A DNA stretch of 64,000 nucleotides from Rhodocyclaceae bacterium (GTDB taxonomy: Bacteria; Pseudomonadota; Gammaproteobacteria; Burkholderiales; Ga0077523), in NCBI GenBank assembly GCA_020248405.1, contig JADCHQ010000006.1:186001-250000 (forward strand), in the 5' to 3' direction. Below, piece by piece: positions 34,874-43,394 of the stretch (position 1 is its first letter; the number at the start of each line of letters is the position of its first letter). The translations under genes and the position numbers were made by a program. The notes under the pieces are model-generated. The model was given only the letters and a program-made list of their open reading frames with translations. It made no database searches and was not told the DNA's origin.

Positions 34874-36285
34874 GGCTGCCCCGCTGGCAGCCCAAGGCTC
34901 TCGACCGCATCGTCGCTTTCAGGCTTGCGGCGCATCAATGCATATACGATGGTCTCGCCCTTGCCCTTGAACACGACCTTGCGTGCCTCGCCAAAGTCGT
35001 AGCGGCTGGCGAGGCGCCGGAAGGTTGCTCGGTCGACTTCGATGCTTCCACTGGCCGCCTCTCCCGTCATGCGCGCGGCCAGATTGACGGTATCTCCCCA
35101 CACGTCGTAGCTCAAGCGGGTTGATCCGATCACGGCTGCAACTGCTGGGCCAGTAGCAATGCCAATGTGAAAGGCCGTTCCATGCCGCAGGAACAAGGGG
35201 TCGGTGCGTGTCATTTCCTGGATGGCGATGGCCATGTCGGCGACAGCGAAAACATGGCCCGTCCGATCCGTGGCCAGTCCACCCACCACCATGTAGGCGT
35301 CACCAACGGTCTTGATCTTGTCCAGCCGGTAGCGAATGGCCAGCTGGTCCAGGCGGGTGAACACCTCATTCAGGAATGAAACCACTTCCGAGGGGGAAAG
35401 GGCTTCGGCGAACTCGGTGAAATTGGCGAGGTCCGCAAACATCACGGTGATATCTGCGTAGCTATCTGCGATGGCCGAGGTCTGGTTCTTGAGCCTTTCA
35501 GCGATAGGCGCCGGTAACATGCTGGAAATCAACGCATCGGACTTGGCACGTTCGGCGCTCAACAACGCGTGCTGGGAGAAAAGTTCCTCTTGATACTTGT
35601 CTTTTTGCTTCACGAAATAACGCAACAGCAGAAACACTATCGTGCTCAGGATGGTGAAGTTCAGCACGAAGAACATGGCCACCGTCTTCAGGGGGATGCC
35701 ATCGGCGTCGCCTTCGGCAAGAAAGTAATCGAAAGCCCCCGAAAGCACCATCATGACCGCGTAGGCCACAAACCACGGGATCGATTCCCGGTGGCCGTAC
35801 ACCACCATGGCACCGATGGGAGCAAGCAGCGCGAGAAGCACGATACCCGATGAACTCACGAAGCTACCTATCGACCACTGAAGGACGAACGGAACGAAAA
35901 GGAACAGCGCCAGCTGCAGGAAGCGGTACACCGCGAAATTCTTCGTTCGAAGAAAATAAAACAGCAGGATGGCGGAACAGAGCTGGAAGCCCAGCGGGAG
36001 CGAGTTCGGTAACGCCAGGCCCGTCAACGTGTAGATGACCGCCCAAAGCGCGGCGGCAAGATTCATCAGCCCCGTGGCGAAAAGCAGCAGCGATTTTCGA
36101 AGCCGCTGCTCCTCGGAGTCGGATGCCTCGAAGGCAAGGCCTCCGACGCGCTGAAGCCACGATATGCGCCGCGGGAGCGCTGGTGGGGAAAAACCTGGGT
36201 CCACGATTGCGTGTTGCGGTTGTCCGAATGAAACGGCTGCGTGACTGGGACGACTTGCGTGCGCTGGCAACGTGGCTATGACCAC
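34870..36285 (-). CDS. Membrane class III adenylate cyclase
   Basis: The 471-residue protein has about six transmembrane helices (70-235), a short coiled linker, and a class III cyclase domain (about 275-450). Metal-binding Asp in VMFADLANFTEF, the adenine-specifying Lys in DKIKTVGDAYMVVGG and Asp in SYDVWGDTVNLAARM fit an adenylate rather than guanylate cyclase. GTG at 36285 is the longest start and gives an unusually long Pro/His-rich N-terminus; a later start is possible. It overlaps glnE by 4 nt tail to tail. It may feed the cyclic-nucleotide-binding protein at 24433-25014. Confidence 0.9.
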   Translation of the reverse strand: MVIATLPAHASRPSHAAVSFGQPQHAIVDPGFSPPALPRRISWLQRVGGLAFEASDSEEQRLRKSLLLFATGLMNLAAALWAVIYTLTGLALPNSLPLGFQLCSAILLFYFLRTKNFAVYRFLQLALFLFVPFVLQWSIGSFVSSSGIVLLALLAPIGAMVVYGHRESIPWFVAYAVMMVLSGAFDYFLAEGDADGIPLKTVAMFFVLNFTILSTIVFLLLRYFVKQKDKYQEELFSQHALLSAERAKSDALISSMLPAPIAERLKNQTSAIADSYADITVMFADLANFTEFAEALSPSEVVSFLNEVFTRLDQLAIRYRLDKIKTVGDAYMVVGGLATDRTGHVFAVADMAIAIQEMTRTDPLFLRHGTAFHIGIATGPAVAAVIGSTRLSYDVWGDTVNLAARMTGEAASGSIEVDRATFRRLASRYDFGEARKVVFKGKGETIVYALMRRKPESDDAVESLGLPAGQP

Positions 36286-36415
36286 CCCTCGCCATCGCCT
36301 GCAGGGCCGGCGCCAAGGCAGTGCCCCCCCGGTAAGCCGTGGCCAGCAAACCCAATCGGCGGTCCGTCAAACCCTTCAGCTAGAATGCCGCTTTTTATCG
36401 AGGGAGTCACGCGCC

Positions 36416-37336
36416 ATGTCAATGGCCGACCGGGACGGAGTCATCTGGTACGACGGCAAGCTCGTCCCATGGCGGGACGCCTCCACGCACGTGCTCACCC
36501 ACTCGCTGCATTACGGCCTTGCGGTATTCGAGGGGTTGCGCGCGTACCATACCTCAAGAGGCACGGCGGTGTTCCGGCTGCGCGAGCACATCGATCGCAT
36601 GTTCGACTCCGCGCACATCTACATGATGAAGCTGCCCTTCGATCGGGAAACTCTCGTGAAGGCGTGCCTGGAAACGGTTCGGGCCAACGGACTTGCCTCT
36701 TGCTATGTCCGTCCCATCGCCTTTTACGGCGCGGAGAAGATGGGCGTTTCACCGCGGGGTGCGACCGTGCACGTGGCCATCGCCGCTTGGCCGTGGGGAG
36801 CCTACCTCGGTGCCGAGGGTCTGGAGCGGGGTATCCGCGTCAAGACATCCTCCTACGCGCGGCATCACATCAACGTCACCATGGCACGCGCCAAATTCGC
36901 GGCGACCTACGCCAACTCCATCCTCGCCAACCTCGAAGCCACCGGCGACGGCTACGACGAGGCGTTGCTGCTCGATGTGGACGGTTTCGTGGCCGAAGGC
37001 GCCGGGGAAAATCTCTTCGTCGTCAAGGACGGGCGCATCTACGAGCCAGAACTCACCTCGGCGCTGGTGGGCATCACCCGAGACACCGTCATCCGGCTCG
37101 CCGCAGAGGCGGGCTACGAGGTTCGTTCCCGGCGGATGACGCGCGACGACATCTACATTGCCGACGAGGCGTTCTTCACCGGCACCGCGGCGGAGGTGAC
37201 ACCGATCCGCGAATTGGACAATCGCAGCATCGGCCTGGGGGGGCGCGGGCCCATTACCGCGCAACTGCAGGCCCGTTTCTTCGACGTGGTCAACGCCAGG
37301 TCGGAGTCCCATCTGGACTGGCTGTCCTTCGTTTGA
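36416..37336 (+). CDS. ilvE: Branched-chain amino acid aminotransferase
   Basis: IlvE catalyses the last step of Val, Leu and Ile synthesis using PLP. The 306-residue product shows the class IV fold: HSLHYGLAVFEGLRAY, the PLP Lys in ARAKFAATYANS, YDEALLLDVDGFVAEGAGENLF and the FFTGTAAEVTPI signature. ATG at 36416 has GGGAG 9 nt upstream; the frame extends earlier but only into the spacer. It leads the ilvE/zinc-finger/waaF run. Confidence 0.96.
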   Translation: MSMADRDGVIWYDGKLVPWRDASTHVLTHSLHYGLAVFEGLRAYHTSRGTAVFRLREHIDRMFDSAHIYMMKLPFDRETLVKACLETVRANGLASCYVRPIAFYGAEKMGVSPRGATVHVAIAAWPWGAYLGAEGLERGIRVKTSSYARHHINVTMARAKFAATYANSILANLEATGDGYDEALLLDVDGFVAEGAGENLFVVKDGRIYEPELTSALVGITRDTVIRLAAEAGYEVRSRRMTRDDIYIADEAFFTGTAAEVTPIRELDNRSIGLGGRGPITAQLQARFFDVVNARSESHLDWLSFV

Positions 37337-37344
37337 GACAGCCG

Positions 37345-37548
37345 GTGAAAGCAGACCATAGCCGCAACCTCGAAAGCCCTGTGGAAGTGACAGAGGCCGA
37401 CCTGCCATTGCACTGTCCCACCCCCGGCACGTCATTGTGGAACGCACACCCGCGCGTCTATCTTCCCATCGAGCAAAGCGGCGAAGCCCTTTGCCCGTAC
37501 TGCGGCACCCGCTTCCGGCTGAAGGGGCACCTGCGGCCTGGGCATTGA
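37345..37548 (+). CDS. CHCC zinc-finger domain protein
   Basis: The 67-residue protein matches the zf-CHCC family: one Cys (near 30), a His (NAHPRVYLP) and a CPYCGTRF knuckle that together bind zinc. The family includes the NDUFS6-type subunits of complex I, but bacterial stand-alone members have no settled function. GTG at 37345 lies 8 nt after ilvE. The ilvE-zinc-finger-waaF order is conserved in betaproteobacteria. Confidence 0.88.
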   Translation: MKADHSRNLESPVEVTEADLPLHCPTPGTSLWNAHPRVYLPIEQSGEALCPYCGTRFRLKGHLRPGH

Positions 37549-37564
37549 CCCCGGGTCGCGACCG

Positions 37565-38596
37565 GTGAGTCCAACGCGGAGGCCGGTGCTGGTGGTTGCC
37601 CCCAACTGGGTTGGGGACATGGTGTTGACTGCGCCCATGGTGAACCTCCTCACCGCAGGCCCGGAACCGCCGCCGGTGGATGTGCTCGCACCCGATTGGG
37701 TACTGCCGCTTGCCACCCGCATTCCCGGTGTGCGCCACGGCATCCCATCTCCCTTTGCCCACGGCGTCCTGGCGCTGGGGCATCGCTACCGCTTGGGCCG
37801 CGCGCTGCGCGCGGCCGGCTATTCCCGCGCCGTGGTCCTGCCCAATAGCTGGAAATCGGCGCTGATTCCAGCGTTTGCGGCGATCCCTCGCCGCACTGGC
37901 TGGATCGGAGAATTCCGGCACGGGCTGCTCAACGACGCCCGCCGCCTCGACCCGAATGCACTCCCCCTCATGGTGGAGCGATTCGCCGCGCTCGCGCTGG
38001 AACCACTGGAACCCCTGCCCCGACCGCTGCCCGAGCCTCGGCTGTTGGCCGACCCCGCCGCTGGCCGGGCGCTGGCGGTCCGCCTGGGGCTCGCTGCCGA
38101 TCAGCCGTGCGCGGTGCTTTGCCCCGGAGCAGAGTTCGGCCCGGCCAAGCGGTGGCCCGTGAGGCACTTCGTGACCATCGCCCGCGCCCTCGCCGGCCGC
38201 GGTCTGCAGGTGTGGCTGATGGGCTCAGCGAAGGATGCGCAGGTGACTCGGGACATTTTGGCCGGCTGCGCGGACCTGCCCGGCGTGGCCGATCTTGCCG
38301 GGCGTACCGATCTCGCGCAGGCCGTGGATCTGATGGCGCTGGCCCAACTCGTGGTTACCAACGACTCGGGCCTGATGCACGTGGCGGCGGCACTGGACCG
38401 GCCAACGGTCGCCTTGTTCGGCTCCAGTTCCCCCGACTTCACGCCCCCGCTGTCTAGCCGGGCTCGGGTGGCGCGCCACGCGATGCCCTGCAGCCCTTGC
38501 TTTCAGCGCACCTGTCCCCTGATGCACCAGCGTTGCCTCGAAGACCTCGAACCCAACGCCGTGCTTGCGCTTGCCGATCAAGCCCTGTGCCCGTGA
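37565..38596 (+). CDS. waaF: Lipopolysaccharide heptosyltransferase II
   Basis: WaaF adds the second heptose to the LPS inner core from ADP-heptose. The 343-residue GT9 enzyme begins VLVVAPNWVGDMVLTAPM and has RRTGWIGEFR, CPGAEFGPAKRWP and the VTNDSGLMHVAAAL nucleotide-sugar site. GTG at 37565 is used, 16 nt after the zinc-finger gene. Its stop overlaps the next start by one base (TGATG). Confidence 0.94.
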   Translation: MSPTRRPVLVVAPNWVGDMVLTAPMVNLLTAGPEPPPVDVLAPDWVLPLATRIPGVRHGIPSPFAHGVLALGHRYRLGRALRAAGYSRAVVLPNSWKSALIPAFAAIPRRTGWIGEFRHGLLNDARRLDPNALPLMVERFAALALEPLEPLPRPLPEPRLLADPAAGRALAVRLGLAADQPCAVLCPGAEFGPAKRWPVRHFVTIARALAGRGLQVWLMGSAKDAQVTRDILAGCADLPGVADLAGRTDLAQAVDLMALAQLVVTNDSGLMHVAAALDRPTVALFGSSSPDFTPPLSSRARVARHAMPCSPCFQRTCPLMHQRCLEDLEPNAVLALADQALCP

Positions 38597-39069
38597 TGAG
38601 CCCCCCCGCCCTGCCGCCGTCCGCCGAAGCGGCGGAAATCGCCTTATATGCAGCTTTTGAGGCCGGTGACCTGGAAGCCATGATGCTGTTGTGGCGCGAC
38701 GACCCGACCGTGGTGTGCGTCCATCCCGGGGGCGAGCGACACGTGGGATTGGCGCAAGTGCGCGAATCTTGGCAGCGCATCTTTGCCGGTAGCGGGCAAC
38801 TGCGCTTTCGCGTGGCCCAATGCGTGGGCACCAACATGCCAGACCTGGCAATACGCTGCGTGATTGAGCACATCGGATTGCGCGGCGTGCGTGGATCGGT
38901 TGCGGTGGTTGCCACCAACGTGTTTCGCCGCGGGCCGGAGGGCTGGCAACTATGGATGCATCACGCCTCACCGCAGCCGGCATCGTCGCCTGCCGGCGCC
39001 GGTGAAGAATCCGACCCGTCCGGCACCGATACCCCGCCCCGCGGCGATCCCGAGCGCACGCTCCACTGA
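38596..39069 (+). CDS. SnoaL/ketosteroid-isomerase-like protein
   Basis: The 157-residue protein has an NTF2-like fold of the SnoaL-3/DUF4440 type: helical start, WRDDPTVVCVHPGG, VRESWQRIFAG and VFRRGPEGWQLWMHHAS. The C-terminal 25 residues are Pro/Ser-rich and disordered. The catalytic role is unknown; many members bind small hydrophobic ligands. ATG at 38596 overlaps the waaF stop; a GTG one codon earlier is possible. Seven C follow the start region. Confidence 0.8.
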   Translation: MSPPALPPSAEAAEIALYAAFEAGDLEAMMLLWRDDPTVVCVHPGGERHVGLAQVRESWQRIFAGSGQLRFRVAQCVGTNMPDLAIRCVIEHIGLRGVRGSVAVVATNVFRRGPEGWQLWMHHASPQPASSPAGAGEESDPSGTDTPPRGDPERTLH

Positions 39070-39077
39070 CGCCTGGC

Positions 39078-40070
39078 ATGCTCCCCTACCGCGCGCCTTG
39101 GTGGCTGCCCGGGCCCCACCTGCAAACCGTCTATCCTGCTCTGGCGCTGCGCCCGCGCCCGCCACCCTATCGGCGCACCCGCTGGGAACTGCACGACGGC
39201 GATTTCATCGACCTGGACTGGATTGATGGACCAACCGATGCGCCGCTGGTGGTGCTGTTCCATGGGCTGGAGGGCAATTCGGGAAGCCCCTACGCGGCCG
39301 CGCTCATGGCAGCCGTGCGCGAACGCGGGTGGCGTGGTGTGGTGCCCCATTTCCGCGGCTGCAGCGGGTCACCCAACCGACTGGCACGCGCCTACCACTC
39401 CGGAGATGCCGACGAGATCGGCATGATCCTGGAACGGTTGCGCGGCGAGGCGCCCCACGCGATCTACGCGGCCGGCGTTTCCCTTGGCGGCAATGCGCTG
39501 CTCAAGTGGCTTGGTCGAGAGTCTGGAGCGGCAACAGCCCTCGTTAGCGCGGCAGCGGCGGTCTGCGCGCCGATCGATCTGGTGGCCGCCGGCGCAGCGC
39601 TTCGCCGTGGCTTCAGCCGTTTTTATACACGCGAGTTTCTTCGCACTCTAAAGCCCAAGACCTTGGCGAAACTGCAACGCCATCCGGGACTGTTCGACCG
39701 GGCTTCCATGGCGCGGGCACGCACCTTCGACGAATTCGACAACCTGTTCACGGCCCCGGTGCACGGCTACGCCGACGTGCTCGACTACTGGCGGCGCGCG
39801 AGCAGCAAGCCCGACCTCGTGCATGTGGCGGTGCCCACTCTGGTAATCAATTCCCGCAATGACCCTTTCCTGCCAGCCCGGCACCTGCCGCCACCAGCCC
39901 AGGTGTCAACTTGCGTGCTGCTGGAGCAACCCGCGCAAGGGGGCCACGTGGGATTCGTATCGGGCCCCTTCCCGGGTCACCTGCGCTGGCTGCCCGAGCG
40001 GCTGCTCGCCTTCTTTCAAGCGGCGCCGCAGCGTGATACACGCAGGTCACCGGGATATGCCGTGGGATAA
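39078..40070 (+). CDS. YheT-family alpha/beta hydrolase
   Basis: The 330-residue protein has the alpha/beta hydrolase layout: FHGLEGNSGSPY (oxyanion), HFRGCSGSPN, nucleophile Ser135 in GVSLGGN, Asp in NDPFLPA and His in QGGHVGFV. This matches the YheT/ABHD group of esterases or lipases. It lies 8 nt after the SnoaL-like gene. The substrate is unknown. Confidence 0.92.
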   Translation: MLPYRAPWWLPGPHLQTVYPALALRPRPPPYRRTRWELHDGDFIDLDWIDGPTDAPLVVLFHGLEGNSGSPYAAALMAAVRERGWRGVVPHFRGCSGSPNRLARAYHSGDADEIGMILERLRGEAPHAIYAAGVSLGGNALLKWLGRESGAATALVSAAAAVCAPIDLVAAGAALRRGFSRFYTREFLRTLKPKTLAKLQRHPGLFDRASMARARTFDEFDNLFTAPVHGYADVLDYWRRASSKPDLVHVAVPTLVINSRNDPFLPARHLPPPAQVSTCVLLEQPAQGGHVGFVSGPFPGHLRWLPERLLAFFQAAPQRDTRRSPGYAVG

Positions 40071-40097
40071 TCGGATTTTGCTTGCCGAGTCCAAGCC

Positions 40098-41471
40098 ATG
40101 CCTGCCGTTCCCGGTGAAATCTTCAAGGCCTACGACATTCGCGGCGTTGTTGGCCGCAGCCTGACACCGGCCACCGTCGAACTGGTGGGCCGCGCCTTTG
40201 GCACCGAAGCCCTTACGAAGGGCACGCCCCGGGTGGCCATCGGACGAGACGGGCGCCTGTCGGGGCCGGAGTTGTCAGCCGCCCTGGCGCGTGGACTGCG
40301 TGCCGCCGGTGCTGATGTGGTGGACGTGGGCCGGGTCACCACCCCGATCCTGTACTTCGCCACCCATCATCTGGGCACCGGCTCCGGCATCATGGTCACC
40401 GGCAGCCACAATCCGCCCGACTACAACGGCTTGAAGATGGTGATGGCCGGCGACGCCATCGCCGGCGAGGCGATCCAGGACTTGCGCCGCCGCATCGAGG
40501 CGGCCGAGTTCGCATCGGGCAGCGGCTCCCTGTCTGAGGCCGAGGTGGGAGAGGCCTACTTGCAGCGGGTCTGTGGCGATGTGAAGCTCGCCCGGCCCAT
40601 GAACCTGGTGGTGGACTGCGGCAACGGCGTGGCGGGCGCGTTTGCGCCCGAGCTGTTCCGCCGCCTGGGGTGCCGCGTCACCGAGTTGTTCTGCGAGGTG
40701 GACGGCAACTTCCCCAACCACCATCCCGACCCGTCCCAGCCCGACAATCTGCGCGATCTGGTGGCGGCGCTCGAAGACAACGGTGAACTGGGCTTTGCCT
40801 TCGACGGTGACGGCGACCGGCTGGGGGTGGTCACGAAATCCGGCCGCATCATCTACCCCGACCGGCAGCTGATGCTGTTCGCCGCCGACGTGCTGGGGCG
40901 CAACCCCGGCGCGTGCATCATCTTCGACGTGAAGTGCACCCGCAACCTGGCGCCCTGGATCCGCCAGCACGGCGGCGAGCCCATGATGTGGCGCACCGGA
41001 CACTCGCTCATCAAGGCGCGGCTCAAGGAAACCGGCGCGCCCTTGGCTGGCGAGATGAGCGGCCACGTGTTCTTCAAGGAGCGCTGGTACGGCTTCGACG
41101 ATGGCCTCTACGCCGGCGCCCGCATGCTGGAGATCCTGTCCCGCAGGGCCGATCCGGGCACAATGCTGGAGTCGCTGCCCGATTCCCTCAACACCCCCGA
41201 GTTGCAACTACCCCTGGCCGAGGGCGAGAACCACGCCCTGATTGCCAAGCTGCAAGACGAGGCACGCTTCGACGGCGCCCGCGAAGTGATTGCCATCGAC
41301 GGTGTGCGGGTGGAGTACGCCGACGGCTTCGGACTCGCCCGCGCTTCCAACACCACACCGGTGATCGTCCTGCGCTTCGAGGCCGACGACGCAACCGCCC
41401 TGGAACGCATCCAGGCCGACTTCCGCCGCGCGATCCTCGGCGTGGCCCCCGGAGCGAAGCTCCCCTACTGA
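40098..41471 (+). CDS. algC: Phosphomannomutase/phosphoglucomutase
   Basis: The 457-residue enzyme interconverts mannose or glucose 1- and 6-phosphates for LPS and exopolysaccharide precursors. The catalytic phosphoserine Ser103 in TGSHNPP, metal loop DGDGDR at 236-241, sugar-specificity loop GEMSGHVFF and phosphate loop EYADGFGLARASNT are all present. Close in length and motifs to Pseudomonas AlgC, hence the symbol; it could also be called manB or pgm. Confidence 0.93.
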   Translation: MPAVPGEIFKAYDIRGVVGRSLTPATVELVGRAFGTEALTKGTPRVAIGRDGRLSGPELSAALARGLRAAGADVVDVGRVTTPILYFATHHLGTGSGIMVTGSHNPPDYNGLKMVMAGDAIAGEAIQDLRRRIEAAEFASGSGSLSEAEVGEAYLQRVCGDVKLARPMNLVVDCGNGVAGAFAPELFRRLGCRVTELFCEVDGNFPNHHPDPSQPDNLRDLVAALEDNGELGFAFDGDGDRLGVVTKSGRIIYPDRQLMLFAADVLGRNPGACIIFDVKCTRNLAPWIRQHGGEPMMWRTGHSLIKARLKETGAPLAGEMSGHVFFKERWYGFDDGLYAGARMLEILSRRADPGTMLESLPDSLNTPELQLPLAEGENHALIAKLQDEARFDGAREVIAIDGVRVEYADGFGLARASNTTPVIVLRFEADDATALERIQADFRRAILGVAPGAKLPY

Positions 41472-41492
41472 AGCAGGCGATTTCGCTCCCTC

Positions 41493-42734
41493 ATGGCCTT
41501 CCAGGAGCTCTTTCTCGGCAGACAACCCATCCTCGACCGGGACCAGAACCTGGTCGCCTTCGAGTTGCTGTTCCGCTCGAGTCAGGTCAACGGCGCGCAC
41601 ATCGAGGACGATCTGCTCGCATCGGCCACGGTGATCAACCACGCCTTCTCCGATTTGGGCGTGGAGGCGGTGCTGGGCCGCTACACGGGCTTCATCAACC
41701 TCTCCGCCCCCTTGATCATGAGCGAGGTGATCGAGTTGCTGCCGCGCGATCGCGTGGTGCTGGAACTGCTGGAAACGGTGCGCGTCGACGCGCCTCTGGT
41801 GGCGCGGCTCAAGCGGCTCAAGACCATGGGCTTCCAGCTTGCGCTGGACGACTACCTCGGCCACGAAGAACAGTACACCGAGGTGCTGCCGGTGATCGAC
41901 GTGGTGAAGGTGGAGGTGAAGGACATGGCGCCCGAGCGCCTGGCCGAGGTCACGCGGCGGCTGCGCCGCTTCCCCGTGAAGCTGCTGGCCGAAAAGGTGG
42001 ACAGCCGCGAGCAGGGCGACCGCTGCCGGGACCTGGGCTTCGAATTGTTCCAGGGCTACTACTTCGCCCGCCCCTCGGTGCTCAGGGGCAAGCGCCTGTC
42101 CCACGCCGAAACCGCCATCATGCAGCTGATGGGCATGGTGATGGGCGAAGCGCCTGGCGCGCAACTCGAACAGGTGCTCAAGCACAATCCCGACCTGTCC
42201 ATCAACCTGCTGCGGCTGGTGAACTCGGTGGCGCTGGGCGGCCGCACGCGTATCACCTCCCTGTCCCAGGCGCTGATGATGCTGGGGCGCAGCCAGTTCC
42301 AGCGCTGGCTGCAGCTGCTGCTGTTCGGCCTTTCAAGCTCACCGGATGCGCGCTTTCCCAGCCCTCTTCTGGTGCTCGCCTCCACGCGCGGCAAGCTCAT
42401 GGAGCTGCTGGCCGCCCAGTCGCCGAGGGCGCCTGCGGCGCTGTGCGACCAGGCATTCCTCACCGGCATCATGTCGCTGGTGAGCGCGCTGCTCGCCATG
42501 CCGCTGACCGACATCCTCAAGGGCCTGCCACTGCCTGACGAGGTGCGTATCGCCCTGCTGGACCGCACCGGCCTGTTGGGCGATTTGCTGCTGCTGGTGG
42601 AGGCGCTGGAGCAGACCCGCGCCGCAGAAGTGGCCGCGCAGGTGCAACGCATCGCCTTCCTGAACGCCGACAGCGTCAGCGAAGCCAATCTCGCTGCCAT
42701 TGCCTGGGCCAACAAGATCGGCGACACCCCCTAG
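41493..42734 (+). CDS. Degenerate EAL plus HDOD signalling protein
   Basis: The 413-residue protein starts with FLGRQPILDRDQNLVAFELLFR, the YuxH-type EAL opening, where the catalytic EALxR reads FELLFR and metal residues of active phosphodiesterases are largely missing, so c-di-GMP hydrolysis is unlikely. The C-terminal half (about 205-400) is an HDOD domain (HNPDLSINLLRLVNSVA). Similar proteins control motility or surface behaviour by protein contacts. It follows the phosphomannomutase gene by 21 nt. Confidence 0.9.
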   Translation: MAFQELFLGRQPILDRDQNLVAFELLFRSSQVNGAHIEDDLLASATVINHAFSDLGVEAVLGRYTGFINLSAPLIMSEVIELLPRDRVVLELLETVRVDAPLVARLKRLKTMGFQLALDDYLGHEEQYTEVLPVIDVVKVEVKDMAPERLAEVTRRLRRFPVKLLAEKVDSREQGDRCRDLGFELFQGYYFARPSVLRGKRLSHAETAIMQLMGMVMGEAPGAQLEQVLKHNPDLSINLLRLVNSVALGGRTRITSLSQALMMLGRSQFQRWLQLLLFGLSSSPDARFPSPLLVLASTRGKLMELLAAQSPRAPAALCDQAFLTGIMSLVSALLAMPLTDILKGLPLPDEVRIALLDRTGLLGDLLLLVEALEQTRAAEVAAQVQRIAFLNADSVSEANLAAIAWANKIGDTP

Positions 42735-42750
42735 CCTTGCCAGCCAGAGC

Positions 42751-42768
42751 GGGCGGTGAAAACCGCCC
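42751..42768. terminator. Bidirectional hairpin between convergent genes
   Basis: A perfect 7-bp stem GGGCGGT/ACCGCCC with a GAAA tetraloop lies in the 34 nt between the EAL-HDOD gene and the SRPBCC gene. It has no T run. Confidence 0.5.
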
Positions 42769-43302
42769 TCAGCGCTGCTCTGCCGTCTCCTTCAGGGCAT
42801 CCAGACCGCGCTTGTAGGCCGTCTCGAAGAACCCCGTCACGGTGGCATCCTCCTGCCCAGGCGGCGCCGGGTCGGAGCCATAGTCCAGGCGCCGGAAGCG
42901 GCCCTCCCACACCACTTCACTGGCGCCCTCGCCAGCCTCGTTCACCGTGATGGTGGCCAGGTAGTCGGCGGCCATGACGGCACCGTCCGCATAGGTGTAG
43001 GACAGTGACCGGCGCCAGGGATCCAGATCCACCAGTTGCTCGCGCACACGCGTGCCGTTTCGGCGCACCAGTTCGCGGATCGCGCCGGGCTCGTTACGGC
43101 TTTTGAACACCAGCCGGCTCGAGTCGATGACCTTGAACCAGCGCGCGATACCGCCGAAATCGCCCACGTAAGACCACACCACCTCCGGCGGTGCCGCAAT
43201 GCGGATCGATTGCCGGGTGGAAAGCAGCGGCGCTTCCTGAGCCACCGCGGGCGCAGCAGCCAGCACACTCGCCAGCACAACCATGCTGTACAGCCTGTTC
43301 AT
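42769..43302 (-). CDS. Periplasmic SRPBCC (START-like) protein
   Basis: The 177-residue protein has a signal peptide (1-22, AVAQ) and a polyketide-cyclase/START-like fold: IRIAAPPEVVWSYVGDFGGIARWF at the start and a final amphipathic helix. Such domains bind hydrophobic ligands. ATG at 43302 has GGAGGAGGGG 4-5 nt upstream. No function is suggested by its neighbours. Confidence 0.88.
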   Translation of the reverse strand: MNRLYSMVVLASVLAAAPAVAQEAPLLSTRQSIRIAAPPEVVWSYVGDFGGIARWFKVIDSSRLVFKSRNEPGAIRELVRRNGTRVREQLVDLDPWRRSLSYTYADGAVMAADYLATITVNEAGEGASEVVWEGRFRRLDYGSDPAPPGQEDATVTGFFETAYKRGLDALKETAEQR

Positions 43303-43394
43303 GTGTCCCCTCCTCCCACAGGCGGACAAGCAAGGTCCGCAGGTTACTTGAATGCCTCGGGCGCCGCCATGGCTGCGCTGCGCCCAGGCTGCGC

